In this document: one piece after another, positions 17,400 through 24,773 of the stretch
Layout: every line of letters starts with the position of its first letter
How positions within the stretch are numbered: position 1 is the stretch's first letter
NCBI GenBank assembly: GCA_018242585.1
Contig: JAFEBQ010000025.1
Coordinates: forward strand, 1-64,000
From: Planctomycetota bacterium
GTDB lineage: Bacteria > Planctomycetota > Planctomycetia > Pirellulales > PNKZ01
Length of the DNA: 64,000 bases
Direction of reading: 5' to 3'
Made by a program: the position numbers and the translations under genes
The notes under the pieces: model-generated
Databases searched by the model: none
Seen by the model: only the letters and a program-made list of their open reading frames with translations
Told to the model about the DNA's origin: nothing

Positions 17400-18419
17400 A
17401 TGAGCATCCGATTCGCACTCGTCGCCTTGGCCGTCGCGCTGGTGGCCGGCTCGGCTGGGGCCGCCGACGCCGTCAAGCGCGTCAGCGGTTCGGCCGTCAA
17501 CGGCAACATCACCAAGATGTCGGCCACCGACGTCACCATCGAAAAGCCGGGCGGAGCCGCCGAGACGATCCCCGTCTCGGACATCGAGGAAATCGTCTTC
17601 GACAAAGAGCCAGGCACGTTGCGGGCGGTGCGCAACAACGCCGCCGACGGCAACTTTGACGCGGCCTTGGCCACCCTGGAAAAGGTCAAGACCGACACGA
17701 TTTCGCGCCCCGAGTTGCTCGACGACATTCAGTTCTACCGCGTGCTGTGCGAGGCCCGGCTGGCTCTGGCCGGCAGCGGCGACTTGCAGAAGGCGGGCGG
17801 CGCGGCATTCAACTATGTCTCGGCGCACCCTTCCAGCTTTCACTTCCTGCAGGCCAACGAGCTGCTGGGCGATCTGTTCGCCGCCACGGGCAAGTACACC
17901 GAGGCGCGGCAGTACTACGGCGTGCTCGAAAAGTCGACCTTCCCCGAGTACAAGGCCCGCGGCCTGATCGCCCAGGGACGCGTCTACGTCCGGGACGGCA
18001 AGTTCGACGAAGCCCTCAAGGCGTTTGACGGCGTGTTGGCGATGGGGAACCAGAAGGGGGCCCTGAACGATTCGCAGCGCTACTCGGCCACCCTGGGCAA
18101 GGCGTTGTGTCTGGCCGAGACGGGCAAGGTCGACGACGGTATTAAGCAGATCGAGGAAGTCATCAAGCTGGCCAACGTGGAAGACGCCCAGTTGATGGGC
18201 GAGGCCTACGTCACGCTGGGCAAGGCGTTACTGAAGAAGGGAAATAAAAAGGAAGCCCTGCTGGCGTTCCTGCACGTCGACGTGCTGTTCTTCTCGAACG
18301 CCTCGGCCCACGCCGAATCGCTGAAGGCCCTGGTCGCGTTGTGGAACGAGCTGGGCAAGCCCGAGCGCGCCACCCTGGCGGCCCAGACCTTGCAAAGCCG
18401 ATATTCGGGGGGGCGCTAG
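17400..18419 (+). CDS. Exported tetratricopeptide-repeat protein
   Basis: 339 aa from ATG 17400 (GGGAG about 7 bases upstream). Signal peptide MSIRFALVALAVALVAGSAGAADA. Residues about 25-70 form a small beta domain (VSGSAVNGNITKMSATDVTIEK ... IPVSDIEEIVFD) of the type often seen before TPRs in planctomycete exported proteins. From residue 75 helical repeats follow: TLEKVKTDTI, ANELLGDLFAATGKYTEARQYYGVLE, EALKAFDGVLAMG, AYVTLGKALLKKGNKKEALLAFLHVDVLF. The last matches the TPR consensus (LGxAL ... Gxxx.A). It lies in the presumed TPR-ExbB-ExbD operon and probably works with the 1088-aa protein in the periplasm. No enzyme signature. Confidence 0.85.
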   Translation: MSIRFALVALAVALVAGSAGAADAVKRVSGSAVNGNITKMSATDVTIEKPGGAAETIPVSDIEEIVFDKEPGTLRAVRNNAADGNFDAALATLEKVKTDTISRPELLDDIQFYRVLCEARLALAGSGDLQKAGGAAFNYVSAHPSSFHFLQANELLGDLFAATGKYTEARQYYGVLEKSTFPEYKARGLIAQGRVYVRDGKFDEALKAFDGVLAMGNQKGALNDSQRYSATLGKALCLAETGKVDDGIKQIEEVIKLANVEDAQLMGEAYVTLGKALLKKGNKKEALLAFLHVDVLFFSNASAHAESLKALVALWNELGKPERATLAAQTLQSRYSGGR

Positions 18420-18884
18420 GGCAATTCTCGGGAGCATGTATCGTCTGCCCATCCAAGCCGGCGGCTCTGCCGCCGATCTCGGTGGCAAAGCCACCGGCTT
18501 GGTAGATGCGCACGCTACATTACATTTAATTGAGAACCGCTCTAGCCGGTCGTTCGAGGGCCAATGGGCCGGGAGCTGGTGGGACGCTGTGGGCTTCAAA
18601 CGAGGTTACCCGGCGCGTGAAGCGCTGGGGCGGTTCGCGCCGAAAACCGCCAAATCGGCCGGGTCAATTTCCTTTAATTTCAATGAGCTGCCGGTTAGAC
18701 TGAGGAGGTCCGACGCCCGCGCGCCTGGAGTGTGTTCACTCGAGCAGCGCGACTTCTTCACGGTCAGCGGAGTCTGGCCGTTCCCGTCCGAGCTGGTGGA
18801 ACCGGCGTCTGGTCCGTTAACGTGATCGATTCCGATCGAACTTTTCCAATCAACCTACGTTTTCATTGTCTGCTGGAGGCCGTC
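18420..18884. other. Intergenic region before exbB
   Basis: 465 bp containing the palindrome at 18453-18502 and then about 380 bp with no gene-like features. A TGGAGG ribosome site at 18874-18879 decides the exbB start. Upstream extension of the exbB frame to 18732 has no signal-peptide character and is rejected. Confidence 0.55.
18453..18502. repeat. 50-bp near-perfect palindrome with two internal hairpins
   Basis: CCAAGCCGG at the left and CCGGCTTGG at the right enclose GGCGGC-TCT-GCCGCC and GGTGGC-AAA-GCCACC. The whole is almost its own reverse complement, the two inner hairpins differing by compensated C-G/T-A changes. Located 34 bp after the TPR gene. Confidence 0.75.
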
Positions 18885-19700
18885 ATGCGAGGGATTTTTG
18901 TGCGCTCGAAGCTGCTCGGGGCATTCGCCGCGCTGGGTTTGATGTTCACGGCGTGGACCGCGATGCCGATCGCAGCGTTCGCACAAGAGGAACCCGCGGC
19001 GGCCGCGCCTGCCGCTGCCGCGCCGGCCGCGGCTCCGGCTGGCGCCGCCACACCCGCCCCCGAGGTCGAGGAACGATCGTACCTGGGCTTCTTGGCCAAG
19101 GCGCTCGGCACCAAGTACATCATCATCTTCTTGCTGTTGTCGTTCATCTTTGTCGCTTACCTGGTGATGAACACGCTGGCGCTGCGCCGCGCGTCGATCG
19201 TGCCGGCTAGTCTGGTCGAAGGCTTTGAAGCCCTGTTGAACGAAAAGAAGTTCCAGGACGCTTACGAGTTGGCCAAGAGCGACGACTCGTACCTGGGGCG
19301 CGTGCTGGCCGCCGGCATGGGCAAGTTGCAGCAAGGCTTCGGCGCGGCCGAAGGGGCCATGCAGGAAGTCAGCGACGAAGAAGGGATGCGACTCGAGCAT
19401 CGACTGAGCTTTGTCGCTTTGATCGGCACCCTGGCGCCGATGTTCGGGCTGCTGGGCACGGTCGACGGGATGGTCGACAGCTTTACGGTCATCGCCACCA
19501 GCCCGACGCAACCCAAGCCATCGCAGTTGGCCGAAGGTATTTCGATGGCTCTGGTGACGACGCTGGTCGGGCTGTGGCTGGCGATTCCGGCCATCGGCTA
19601 CTTTGGCGCCATGCGTAACCGGCTGGCCAAGCTAACCATGGAAGCCGCCGTGCTGAGCGAAGGGCTGATGAGCCGGTTTGCCGGCGTTGGCAAGAAGTAA
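18885..19700 (+). CDS. exbB: MotA/TolQ/ExbB proton channel family protein
   Basis: 271 aa from ATG 18885, with TGGAGG 6-11 bases upstream. N-terminal signal-like helix ending AAFA, then an Ala/Pro-rich linker (about residues 40-65), then the ExbB/TolQ core: helix ALGTKYIIIFLLLSFIFVAYLVM (near 75-97), a long cytoplasmic region with RVLAAGMGKLQQGF, and two helices containing HRLSFVALIGTLAPMFGLLGTVDGMVDSF and ISMALVTTLVGLWLAIPAIGYFG. The GTxxPxxGLLGTVxGM signature is typical of the family. ExbB forms the pentameric proton channel driving ExbD. Two exbD genes follow and no tonB, tolA or tolB is nearby. The stop codon region is duplicated (14-bp tandem repeat). Gene symbol is by family only. Confidence 0.9.
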   Translation: MRGIFVRSKLLGAFAALGLMFTAWTAMPIAAFAQEEPAAAAPAAAAPAAAPAGAATPAPEVEERSYLGFLAKALGTKYIIIFLLLSFIFVAYLVMNTLALRRASIVPASLVEGFEALLNEKKFQDAYELAKSDDSYLGRVLAAGMGKLQQGFGAAEGAMQEVSDEEGMRLEHRLSFVALIGTLAPMFGLLGTVDGMVDSFTVIATSPTQPKPSQLAEGISMALVTTLVGLWLAIPAIGYFGAMRNRLAKLTMEAAVLSEGLMSRFAGVGKK

Positions 19701-19716
19701 GCGGCAAGAAGTAAGC
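19689..19716. repeat. 14-bp tandem duplication across the exbB stop codon
   Basis: GGCAAGAAGTAAGC occurs twice back to back (19689-19702 and 19703-19716), duplicating the last Gly-Lys-Lys-stop codons. Only the first stop is in frame with the gene. Confidence 0.8.
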
Positions 19717-19820
19717 GGTCAGCAGCAATTCGCCGCCGTGGCACGACGCGGACACCCGTAACCTGACACTTTTCCCTCTGACGGCCGCCGCTGGGCGGCT
19801 GGTCAGGGACCGAGCTTTTC

Positions 19821-20348
19821 ATGGCATCCCGGCGCAAAGCAGCGGACATCTCGGCCGAAGCCGACATGACGCCCATGATCGACATGACCTTCCAGTTGAT
19901 CGCCTTCTTCATGGTGTTGATCAACTTTTCGGAAGACAACCAGAACGAACTGGTCAAGCTGCCGTCGAGCGAGTTGGCCAAGGTGCCCGAGGCGCCGGTC
20001 CCCATGCCGATCGTGCTGCAGGTGTCGCGGCACGGCAAGGTGTTCTTCAACGGCGACGAGTTGGGCGTGGCGAGCAAGGCCATGGACCAGGCCCTGCGCC
20101 AGGAAGCCCAGGTGTTGGCGCGCAAGCCGGGCAATCCCGGCCCCGGCGCGGCCCACGTGATCATTCGCGCGCACGGCCTGACGCGGATGGGGGACGTGCA
20201 GCAACTGATTGCCGTGTGTCAGAAGCACAAGTTCGAGAAGTTCGCCCTCCGCGCCGAGGCGGGGAAGGCCACGACCGATACGGCATTGAAAGCCTATACC
20301 GACAAGCAAGAGGCGAATTTGCAGCGGGCCAAGGCGCAAGGCAAATGA
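19821..20348 (+). CDS. exbD: ExbD/TolR family biopolymer transport protein (first copy)
   Basis: 175 aa. Short cytoplasmic N-terminus ending ADMTPMIDMTFQLIAFFMVLINF: one membrane helix whose MTPMIDMTFQLIAFF motif carries the proton-relaying Asp of ExbD/TolR proteins. The periplasmic part has VQQLIAVCQKHKFEKFALRAE near its end, corresponding to the dimerising ExbD fold. A Lys/Gln-rich tail follows. It lies 120 bp after exbB and 62 bp before the second exbD, same direction. Two ExbD paralogues with one ExbB suggest a heterodimeric plug in the channel. The gene symbol is by family only. Confidence 0.9.
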   Translation: MASRRKAADISAEADMTPMIDMTFQLIAFFMVLINFSEDNQNELVKLPSSELAKVPEAPVPMPIVLQVSRHGKVFFNGDELGVASKAMDQALRQEAQVLARKPGNPGPGAAHVIIRAHGLTRMGDVQQLIAVCQKHKFEKFALRAEAGKATTDTALKAYTDKQEANLQRAKAQGK

Positions 20349-20410
20349 GCCCGCCGCCGTTCCTGGCCCCCGTCCCTAATTCCTAGCACCCGTCAGCAAG
20401 AGTTCCGGTT

Positions 20411-20872
20411 ATGGCCAAGCGTCGCGCCCCCAGCGGTCCCGACAAAGTCGAACAGCAGATGACGCCGATGATCGACATCGTGTTTCAGTTGCTGACATTC
20501 TTCGTCATGAGCTTCAAGATCGCCACCGAGGAAGGGGACTTCAACGTCAAGATGCCGATCGGCGTCGGTCAGGCCACCAACGCCGACCAGATCCAACCGG
20601 TGCGGGTCAAGCTGGCGGCGCTGCCCGATGGGCAGTTGCGCGAAATCAAGCTCGGCGACCGCTCGCTGGGTCGCAGCATGGACGACCTGCAAAAGCAGAT
20701 CGCGGCCGTGGCCAATGACGACTTGGAAGTCGAGTTCGACTGCGACTACAACCTGCACTACAACAACGTGATCAACGCCATCAGCGCCGTCAGCGGCAAG
20801 CTGACACCCGAAGGGAAGACGATCCGCTACGTCGAGAAGATCAAGTTCACGCCGCCCAAGGCGCCGCAGTAA
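20411..20872 (+). CDS. exbD: ExbD/TolR family biopolymer transport protein (second copy)
   Basis: 153 aa. N-terminal EQQMTPMIDIVFQLLTFFVMSF shows the ExbD membrane helix with the critical Asp, followed by a periplasmic domain (VRVKLAALPDGQLREIKLGDRSLG ... LEVEFDCDYNLHYNNVINAISAVSG). It diverges strongly from the first copy outside the helix, so the two are probably not interchangeable. It ends the presumed five-gene TPR-TPR-ExbB-ExbD-ExbD run; the next gene is on the other strand. Gene symbol by family only. Confidence 0.9.
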   Translation: MAKRRAPSGPDKVEQQMTPMIDIVFQLLTFFVMSFKIATEEGDFNVKMPIGVGQATNADQIQPVRVKLAALPDGQLREIKLGDRSLGRSMDDLQKQIAAVANDDLEVEFDCDYNLHYNNVINAISAVSGKLTPEGKTIRYVEKIKFTPPKAPQ

Positions 20873-20880
20873 TGGCGGGG

Positions 20881-20983
20881 TCAGTTGTCCGTGGTCAGTA
20901 GTCAGTTGTTGCCGCACGCTCCTCAAGGCGGCGGCGCAACTCGATGTCTTTCGCAACTGACAACGGACCACTGACAACGGACA
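20881..20983. repeat. Imperfect inverted repeat of GTCCGTGGTCAGT-type units
   Basis: Left arm 20881-20908 (TCAGTTGTCCGTGGTCAGTAG ending GTCAGTTG, with internal repeats) and right arm 20954-20983 (CAACTGACAACGGACC, ACTGACAACGGACA). The arms are themselves built of ~11-base repeats. Located between convergent exbD and SDR genes. Confidence 0.65.
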
Positions 20984-20995
20984 AATCTAGTCACC

Positions 20996-21739
20996 TCAAA
21001 CCAGTGAACGGCCGCCATCGACGGTCACGCAATCTCCCGTGACGAAGTCGTTCTCGACCAGGTACAGCACCGCCTGGACCACGTTCTCGGGCTTTCCCTC
21101 GCGGCGCAGCAGCGTGCCGTCGATCGACTGTTGCCGCTCGGCCGGCGGCAAGTCGGGGGGCAGCATCACCGGCCCCGGCAGCACCGCGTTGACTCGCACG
21201 CGGGGATTGCGGTGGGCCAACTCGACGGCCAGCGCGCGGGTCAGCGTCGGAATCGCCCCCTTCGAGGCGAAGTAGGCGGCATAGTTCAGGTACGGCCGCC
21301 GCGTGGCCCAATCGCCGATGTTCACGATCGCGCCCCCCGACTCTTGCCGGCACATCGCCAGCCCGACGCGCTGGCCCAGCAGGAACGTGGCCAGGCTGTT
21401 GATCGTGAAATGCTCGCGGACGTCTTCGGCCGTCACGTCCTCGAGCGGCTTCGGCCGCCAGATGGCCGCCGCGTTGACCAGCACGTCGATTCGCCCAAAG
21501 CGCGCCAACACGTCGTCGACCAGCCGCGCCACTTCGTCCGCGTTGGCCAGATCGGCCGGCCAGGCTTCGGCCGTGGCGCCGCTGGCCCGCAAGGCGTCGA
21601 CCCGCGCGTGGGCGTCCTGGCCCGAGCTGCGATAGTGCAGCGCCATGGCGTAGCCCCGCGCGGCCAAGGCCTCGGCCACGTGGGAACCAATGCGGCGCTT
21701 GCCGCTGCCGGTAATCAAAGCCACGGGTTGGGTTGTCAT
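20996..21739 (-). CDS. SDR-family oxidoreductase, FolM/pteridine-reductase-like
   Basis: 247 aa. Short-chain dehydrogenase with an N-terminal nucleotide-binding motif TGSGKRRIGSHVAEAL. The R-I-G in place of the usual GIG is typical of the FolM/pteridine reductase subgroup, which prefers NADPH. Further motifs: VNAAAIW (NNAG-like), the serine region GAIVNIGDWA where the catalytic Ser is replaced by Gly-Asp, YAAYFASKGA with the YxxxK pair, and VNAVLPGPVM. The active-site Ser appears as Asp, as known in PTR1/FolM enzymes. It may reduce dihydropteridines or dihydrofolate, but the substrate is inferred. Monocistronic between convergent repeat DNA and a divergent region. Confidence 0.88.
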   Translation of the reverse strand: MTTQPVALITGSGKRRIGSHVAEALAARGYAMALHYRSSGQDAHARVDALRASGATAEAWPADLANADEVARLVDDVLARFGRIDVLVNAAAIWRPKPLEDVTAEDVREHFTINSLATFLLGQRVGLAMCRQESGGAIVNIGDWATRRPYLNYAAYFASKGAIPTLTRALAVELAHRNPRVRVNAVLPGPVMLPPDLPPAERQQSIDGTLLRREGKPENVVQAVLYLVENDFVTGDCVTVDGGRSLV

Positions 21740-21756
21740 GGTATCTGCTTCTTATT

Positions 21757-22014
21757 AGCCACGGAGGCACAGAGACGCGGAGGTGAGCACGGAGGAGAAA
21801 CCAGAATGACGAAGCACGAATGGCGAATGTCTAAGCGGAAATTGCCAAGCACCAAAGCATCGTTTGTCCCTTTCCTTCTTGCCGTCCTCTCTGCGCCCTC
21901 TGCGTCTCTGCGGTTCAAAATTTATGCCGCACCGCTCCGTGTCTTCCTCTGTGCCCTCTGTGTCTCCGTGGTGAAATTGTCTTACGTCGTGTCCGTCGTG
22001 CCGTCGTGGTCGGT
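21757..22014. repeat. Composite repeat with outer CCACGGAGG / CTCCGTGG arms
   Basis: Left arm 21757-21800 (CCACGGAGGCACAGAGACG, then CACGGAGG). A stretch ATGACGAAGCACGAATGG at 21806-21823 follows, then module B reversed (CCTCTCTGCGCCCTCTGCG) at 21893-21911 plus GGTTC, then CTCCGTGTCTTCCTCTGTG to about 21970, and module D reversed (ACGTCGTGTCCGTCGTGCC) to 22014. It fills most of the divergent region upstream of the DUF4432 gene, so any promoter of the two flanking genes overlaps or adjoins it. The remaining 110 bp to 22128 contain CTAGCCCCTCACCCCTAG-type units. Confidence 0.8.
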
Positions 22015-22127
22015 ATCATCCGCCATTTCTGAGCAGGTACGCTCGCACGTCGCCAGCCCCAGTAGTAGTATAAAAGCGCAACGCGCGTTCTCCCTAGCCC
22101 CTCACCCCTAGCCCCTAGCCCCTCTTC

Positions 22128-23282
22128 ATGCACACCTGGACGCTGACCGATACGGCTCGCGATTTGCACCTGGACGAGTTCACCCTCTCGGCGGCCGAGT
22201 TGGGCCAGGCCGGCAGCTTTGGCATCCGCAAGCGAACGCTGCACGGGGGTTTGCGCGAAGGGGTCGACGTCGTCGAACTCGACAACGGACTGCTGCGGGC
22301 CACGATCGTGCCGACCCGCGGCATGGGCCTCTGGCGCGTGGCCGCCGGCGAGTTGGCCCTCGGCTGGCAAAGCCCCGTGGCCGGGCCGGTCCATCCCCAT
22401 TGGGTGCCGGTCTGGGAGCCGAGCGGCATCGGCTGGCTATCGGGCTTTGACGAGTTGCTGGTCCGCTGCGGACTGGCGAGCAACGGCGCGCCGCAATTCG
22501 ACGAGCAAGGGCGACTGCAATATCCGCTGCACGGGCAGATTGCCAACCTGCCGGCCTGGCATGTCGAGGCCTCGTACCACGCGGCGACGCACACCTTGTC
22601 GGTCACCGGCGTGGTGGACGAAGCCCGGCTGTTCGGCCACAAGCTGCGGTTGCGGACGACTTACTCGGCGCGGCTCAAGCAGCCCCACTTGAACATCGTC
22701 GACGAGGTGACGAACTTGTCGGCCGAGTCGAGCGACATGCAGTTGCTCTATCACATCAACTTCGGCGCGCCCCTGGCCACGCCCGGCGCGCGGGCGCACC
22801 TGCCGGTCGAAACGCTGGCCCCGCGCGACGCGCATTCGGCCAGCGACGTCGACACCTGGCAGACGTACGCGCCACCGCAGGCAGGCTGGGGCGAGTTCGC
22901 TCACTTCGCCGAATTGCTCGCCGACCGTGACGGGCGGACCCGGGCCATGCTCGTGGCCGCCGACGGCGCGCGCGCGGCTAGCGTCGTGTTCAGCCGCCGG
23001 CAGTTGCCCTGCTTCACGCTCTGGAAAAGCCAGCGCTTGCCGGCCGATGGCTATGTGACCGGGCTGGAACCGGGGACCAACTATCCGAACACCCGGGCCT
23101 TCGAGCAGTCGCAAGGTCGCGTGCCCAAGCTCGAGCCGGGCCAGACGCGGCGGTTCGAACTGGAACTGTGCGCCCACCTGAGCGAAGAAAGCGTCCGCCG
23201 CGCCAGCCACGAAGTCGAGCAATTGGCCAGTGGCGTCGAACCGACGATCCACCGCAAACCCATGCCCGGCTGGTCAGCCTAG
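22128..23282 (+). CDS. DUF4432 family, aldose-1-epimerase-like protein
   Basis: 384 aa, no signal peptide, so cytoplasmic. Motifs IVPTRGMGLWRV, WLSGFDELLVRCGL, YPLHGQIANLPAWHV and LLYHINFGAPL match the galactose-mutarotase-like DUF4432 family (supersandwich fold), where the His and Glu/Asp residues bind a sugar. LHGQIANLPA corresponds to the usual HGxxxNxPA signature. The likely reaction is anomer interconversion or a related step in sugar use; the substrate is unknown. ATG 22128 lies directly after repeat DNA with no clear ribosome site. No sugar-catabolic operon surrounds it. Confidence 0.85.
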   Translation: MHTWTLTDTARDLHLDEFTLSAAELGQAGSFGIRKRTLHGGLREGVDVVELDNGLLRATIVPTRGMGLWRVAAGELALGWQSPVAGPVHPHWVPVWEPSGIGWLSGFDELLVRCGLASNGAPQFDEQGRLQYPLHGQIANLPAWHVEASYHAATHTLSVTGVVDEARLFGHKLRLRTTYSARLKQPHLNIVDEVTNLSAESSDMQLLYHINFGAPLATPGARAHLPVETLAPRDAHSASDVDTWQTYAPPQAGWGEFAHFAELLADRDGRTRAMLVAADGARAASVVFSRRQLPCFTLWKSQRLPADGYVTGLEPGTNYPNTRAFEQSQGRVPKLEPGQTRRFELELCAHLSEESVRRASHEVEQLASGVEPTIHRKPMPGWSA

Positions 23283-23298
23283 CCGGCCCGGAGGTCCA

Positions 23299-23642
23299 TT
23301 TACCACGGAGACACAGAGAGCACGGAGGAAGGCACGGAGCAGCGAGAGAGGAAGGGAGGGAGAGTAGTGAGGGGCAGTAGGTGTTCTCGTTTAGCCGCAG
23401 GGCCAGAGGCCCGCGCGCTGCCGCTCCACGTCAGAAGTTGAACCGCAAAGACGCAAAGGTCGCCAAGGAAAAGGCGAAGGCAATTTGAATCGCGGAGTTA
23501 GATTTCTAGAATTCCTGCTCTGCGCTGCTCAGTGTCCTCTGCGTTTCCACTTTTGTCTTCCTTCGCGTCCTTTGCGTCTTTGCGGTTCAAATCCTTCGTC
23601 TCTTGCCTTTTCCTACGTCGTGTCCGTCGTGGTCGAATTCCT
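23299..23642. repeat. Composite repeat with modules C, A, B and reversed A and D
   Basis: CCACGGAGACACAGAGAGC at 23300-23318 (module C), GAACCGCAAAGACGCAAAGG at about 23440 (module A), a core at 23491-23543 matching the reverse complement of 26264-26317, reversed module A (CCTTTGCGTCTTTGCGG) ending at about 23586, and reversed module D (CTACGTCGTGTCCGTCG) to 23642. The shared core has TTCTAGAA at its centre, so this and the 26.2-kb copy descend from one element in opposite orientations. A GGGCC-AGA-GGCCC hairpin lies at about 23400-23415. Nothing else of note occupies 23283-23692. Confidence 0.8.
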
Positions 23643-23692
23643 TCGTCATCCGGGCTTCGTCATTCTGATTTCAGCGACGAAGTCGCGCGACG

Positions 23693-23893
23693 CTACTCTT
23701 CGTTCTTCTTGACCTCGCCGGTGCGCATGGACGGCATCAGGGCGGCCGTCAGTCCCAGCACGACCATCATCACGGTCACGACATACGACAGGGTGTAGGT
23801 CCGCTCTTCCATCGGCACGCCACCCGCGCCCGGCTGTTGCGCGAACGCCTCACTAGCCAGCAGGCCCACCACGCCAACAACCAAGCTTGTCAA
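23693..23893 (-). CDS. Small exported single-pass membrane protein
   Basis: 66 aa if translation begins at TTG 23893, which has GAGG 8 bases upstream and gives a clean signal sequence MTSLVVGVVGLLASEAFAQQ. The longer frames to 23971 or 24067 read through a dispersed repeat (encoding RRDVVSSW) and are probably not translated. A second hydrophobic helix (YTLSYVVTVMMVVLGLTAALM) precedes a charged tail MRTGEVKKNEE. Very short membrane proteins like this are common near other genes in planctomycetes. No family name known. Confidence is limited by size and the non-ATG start. Confidence 0.5.
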   Translation of the reverse strand: MTSLVVGVVGLLASEAFAQQPGAGGVPMEERTYTLSYVVTVMMVVLGLTAALMPSMRTGEVKKNEE

Positions 23894-23918
23894 CCGTGCG
23901 ACCTCGCGAAGCTGCTTG

Positions 23919-24069
23919 TTTAACCACGACGACACGACGTCACGACGCAAATACCAATCGATATGATTCATATTCCTTGCCTTTTCTTCGTCGTGTCGTT
24001 GTGTCGTCGTGGTTAAGTCTTCTTGAATCGCCAACAGATGTCGTGGTTGGTCTGCTTGAATCGCCAACA
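23919..24069. repeat. Inverted CACGACGACACGACG modules plus a 16-bp direct repeat
   Basis: Module D forward at about 23919-23948 and reversed at about 23985-24018 form an inverted pair, the first half lying directly upstream of the small membrane gene. CTTGAATCGCCAACAG occurs twice, at 24021-24036 and 24054-24069. Confidence 0.7.
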
Positions 24070-24097
24070 GCCATCGTGCTAGGCCAACTGGCCGGCG

Positions 24098-24607
24098 TCA
24101 AGCGCCGCACAGTTCCTGCCACGGCGCGGCCAATTGCCGGAACTCGCGAACCGGCATCGAGACCGTTCCCCAGCGGGGCGAAAGCTGTCGGGCGTGGGCC
24201 GCGTAGTGGGCCAGCGGAATCGCCACGAACCCGTACCATTGCTCGCGGAAGCAATACAACTGTTCAAGCGGCAGCGGCGCCCGGTCCCCCACGACCAGGT
24301 AGGCGAACACGAACAGGCCCCGCGATTGCTGGCCAAAGACATGTTCCCAGCGGGTCAAGCTGGCCAGATCGTCCTGCGTCGACCAGTTGCGCCAGTACTG
24401 TTTCTGGCGACCCGAGGGGAAGCGACGCCCTTTGACGTCGACCAACCAGGACCAGCCTTGCACGGTCGAGACGATGAAGTCGAGACTCTTCATCGAGGCG
24501 TCGCCGAGCTTCGCGCGGCGGGCCTCGTCGACCGCCACGTAGGGAATCCGCTGCTCGCGCAGCAGCGCCTCGAACGCGGCCTCGTAATGATTGTCCCGAT
24601 TGGCCAT
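24098..24607 (-). CDS. HYExAFE family protein, likely PD-(D/E)XK nuclease fold
   Basis: 169 aa from ATG 24607 (MANRDNHYEAAFEALL). A start at 24628 would add seven residues. HYEAAFE at residues 7-13 is the signature after which the HYExAFE family is named. Further on, SLDFIV and LVDVKGRRFP give Asp and Asp-x-Lys, which with the early Glu form the E ... D ... DxK pattern of PD-(D/E)XK nucleases such as Holliday-junction resolvases. The C-terminal half has LTRWEHVFG and WYGFVAIPLAHYAAHARQL. Nuclease activity is an inference and has not been shown for this family to my knowledge. Convergent or co-directional neighbours are unrelated (small membrane protein, hisS). Confidence 0.75.
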   Translation of the reverse strand: MANRDNHYEAAFEALLREQRIPYVAVDEARRAKLGDASMKSLDFIVSTVQGWSWLVDVKGRRFPSGRQKQYWRNWSTQDDLASLTRWEHVFGQQSRGLFVFAYLVVGDRAPLPLEQLYCFREQWYGFVAIPLAHYAAHARQLSPRWGTVSMPVREFRQLAAPWQELCGA

Positions 24608-24660
24608 GCGGGCCCCCGGCCTGAACAAGTGTGCGCCAGTATCTTAAGGCCGTGGGGGGA

Positions 24661-24767
24661 AAGTTGCTAGTTGCTGGTTCCTAGTTGCGAGAGAGGAGGC
24701 CGTCTGCGCCTCTTGCCGCCGGTGTCTTTGCTTTTCCTCGCAACTAGGAACTAGCAACCAGCAACTT
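24661..24767. repeat. 31-bp inverted repeat of GTTGCTAGTTGC-type units
   Basis: Left arm 24661-24691 (AAGTTGCTAGTTGCTGG, TTCCTAGTTGCGAG) pairs with right arm 24737-24767 with two mismatches. The right arm stops only 7 bp from the hisS stop codon, and the last hisS codons (CTCGCTAGTTGA) resemble the repeat unit. A weaker copy is at 29264-29339. Confidence 0.75.
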
Positions 24768-24773
24768 CCCTCT

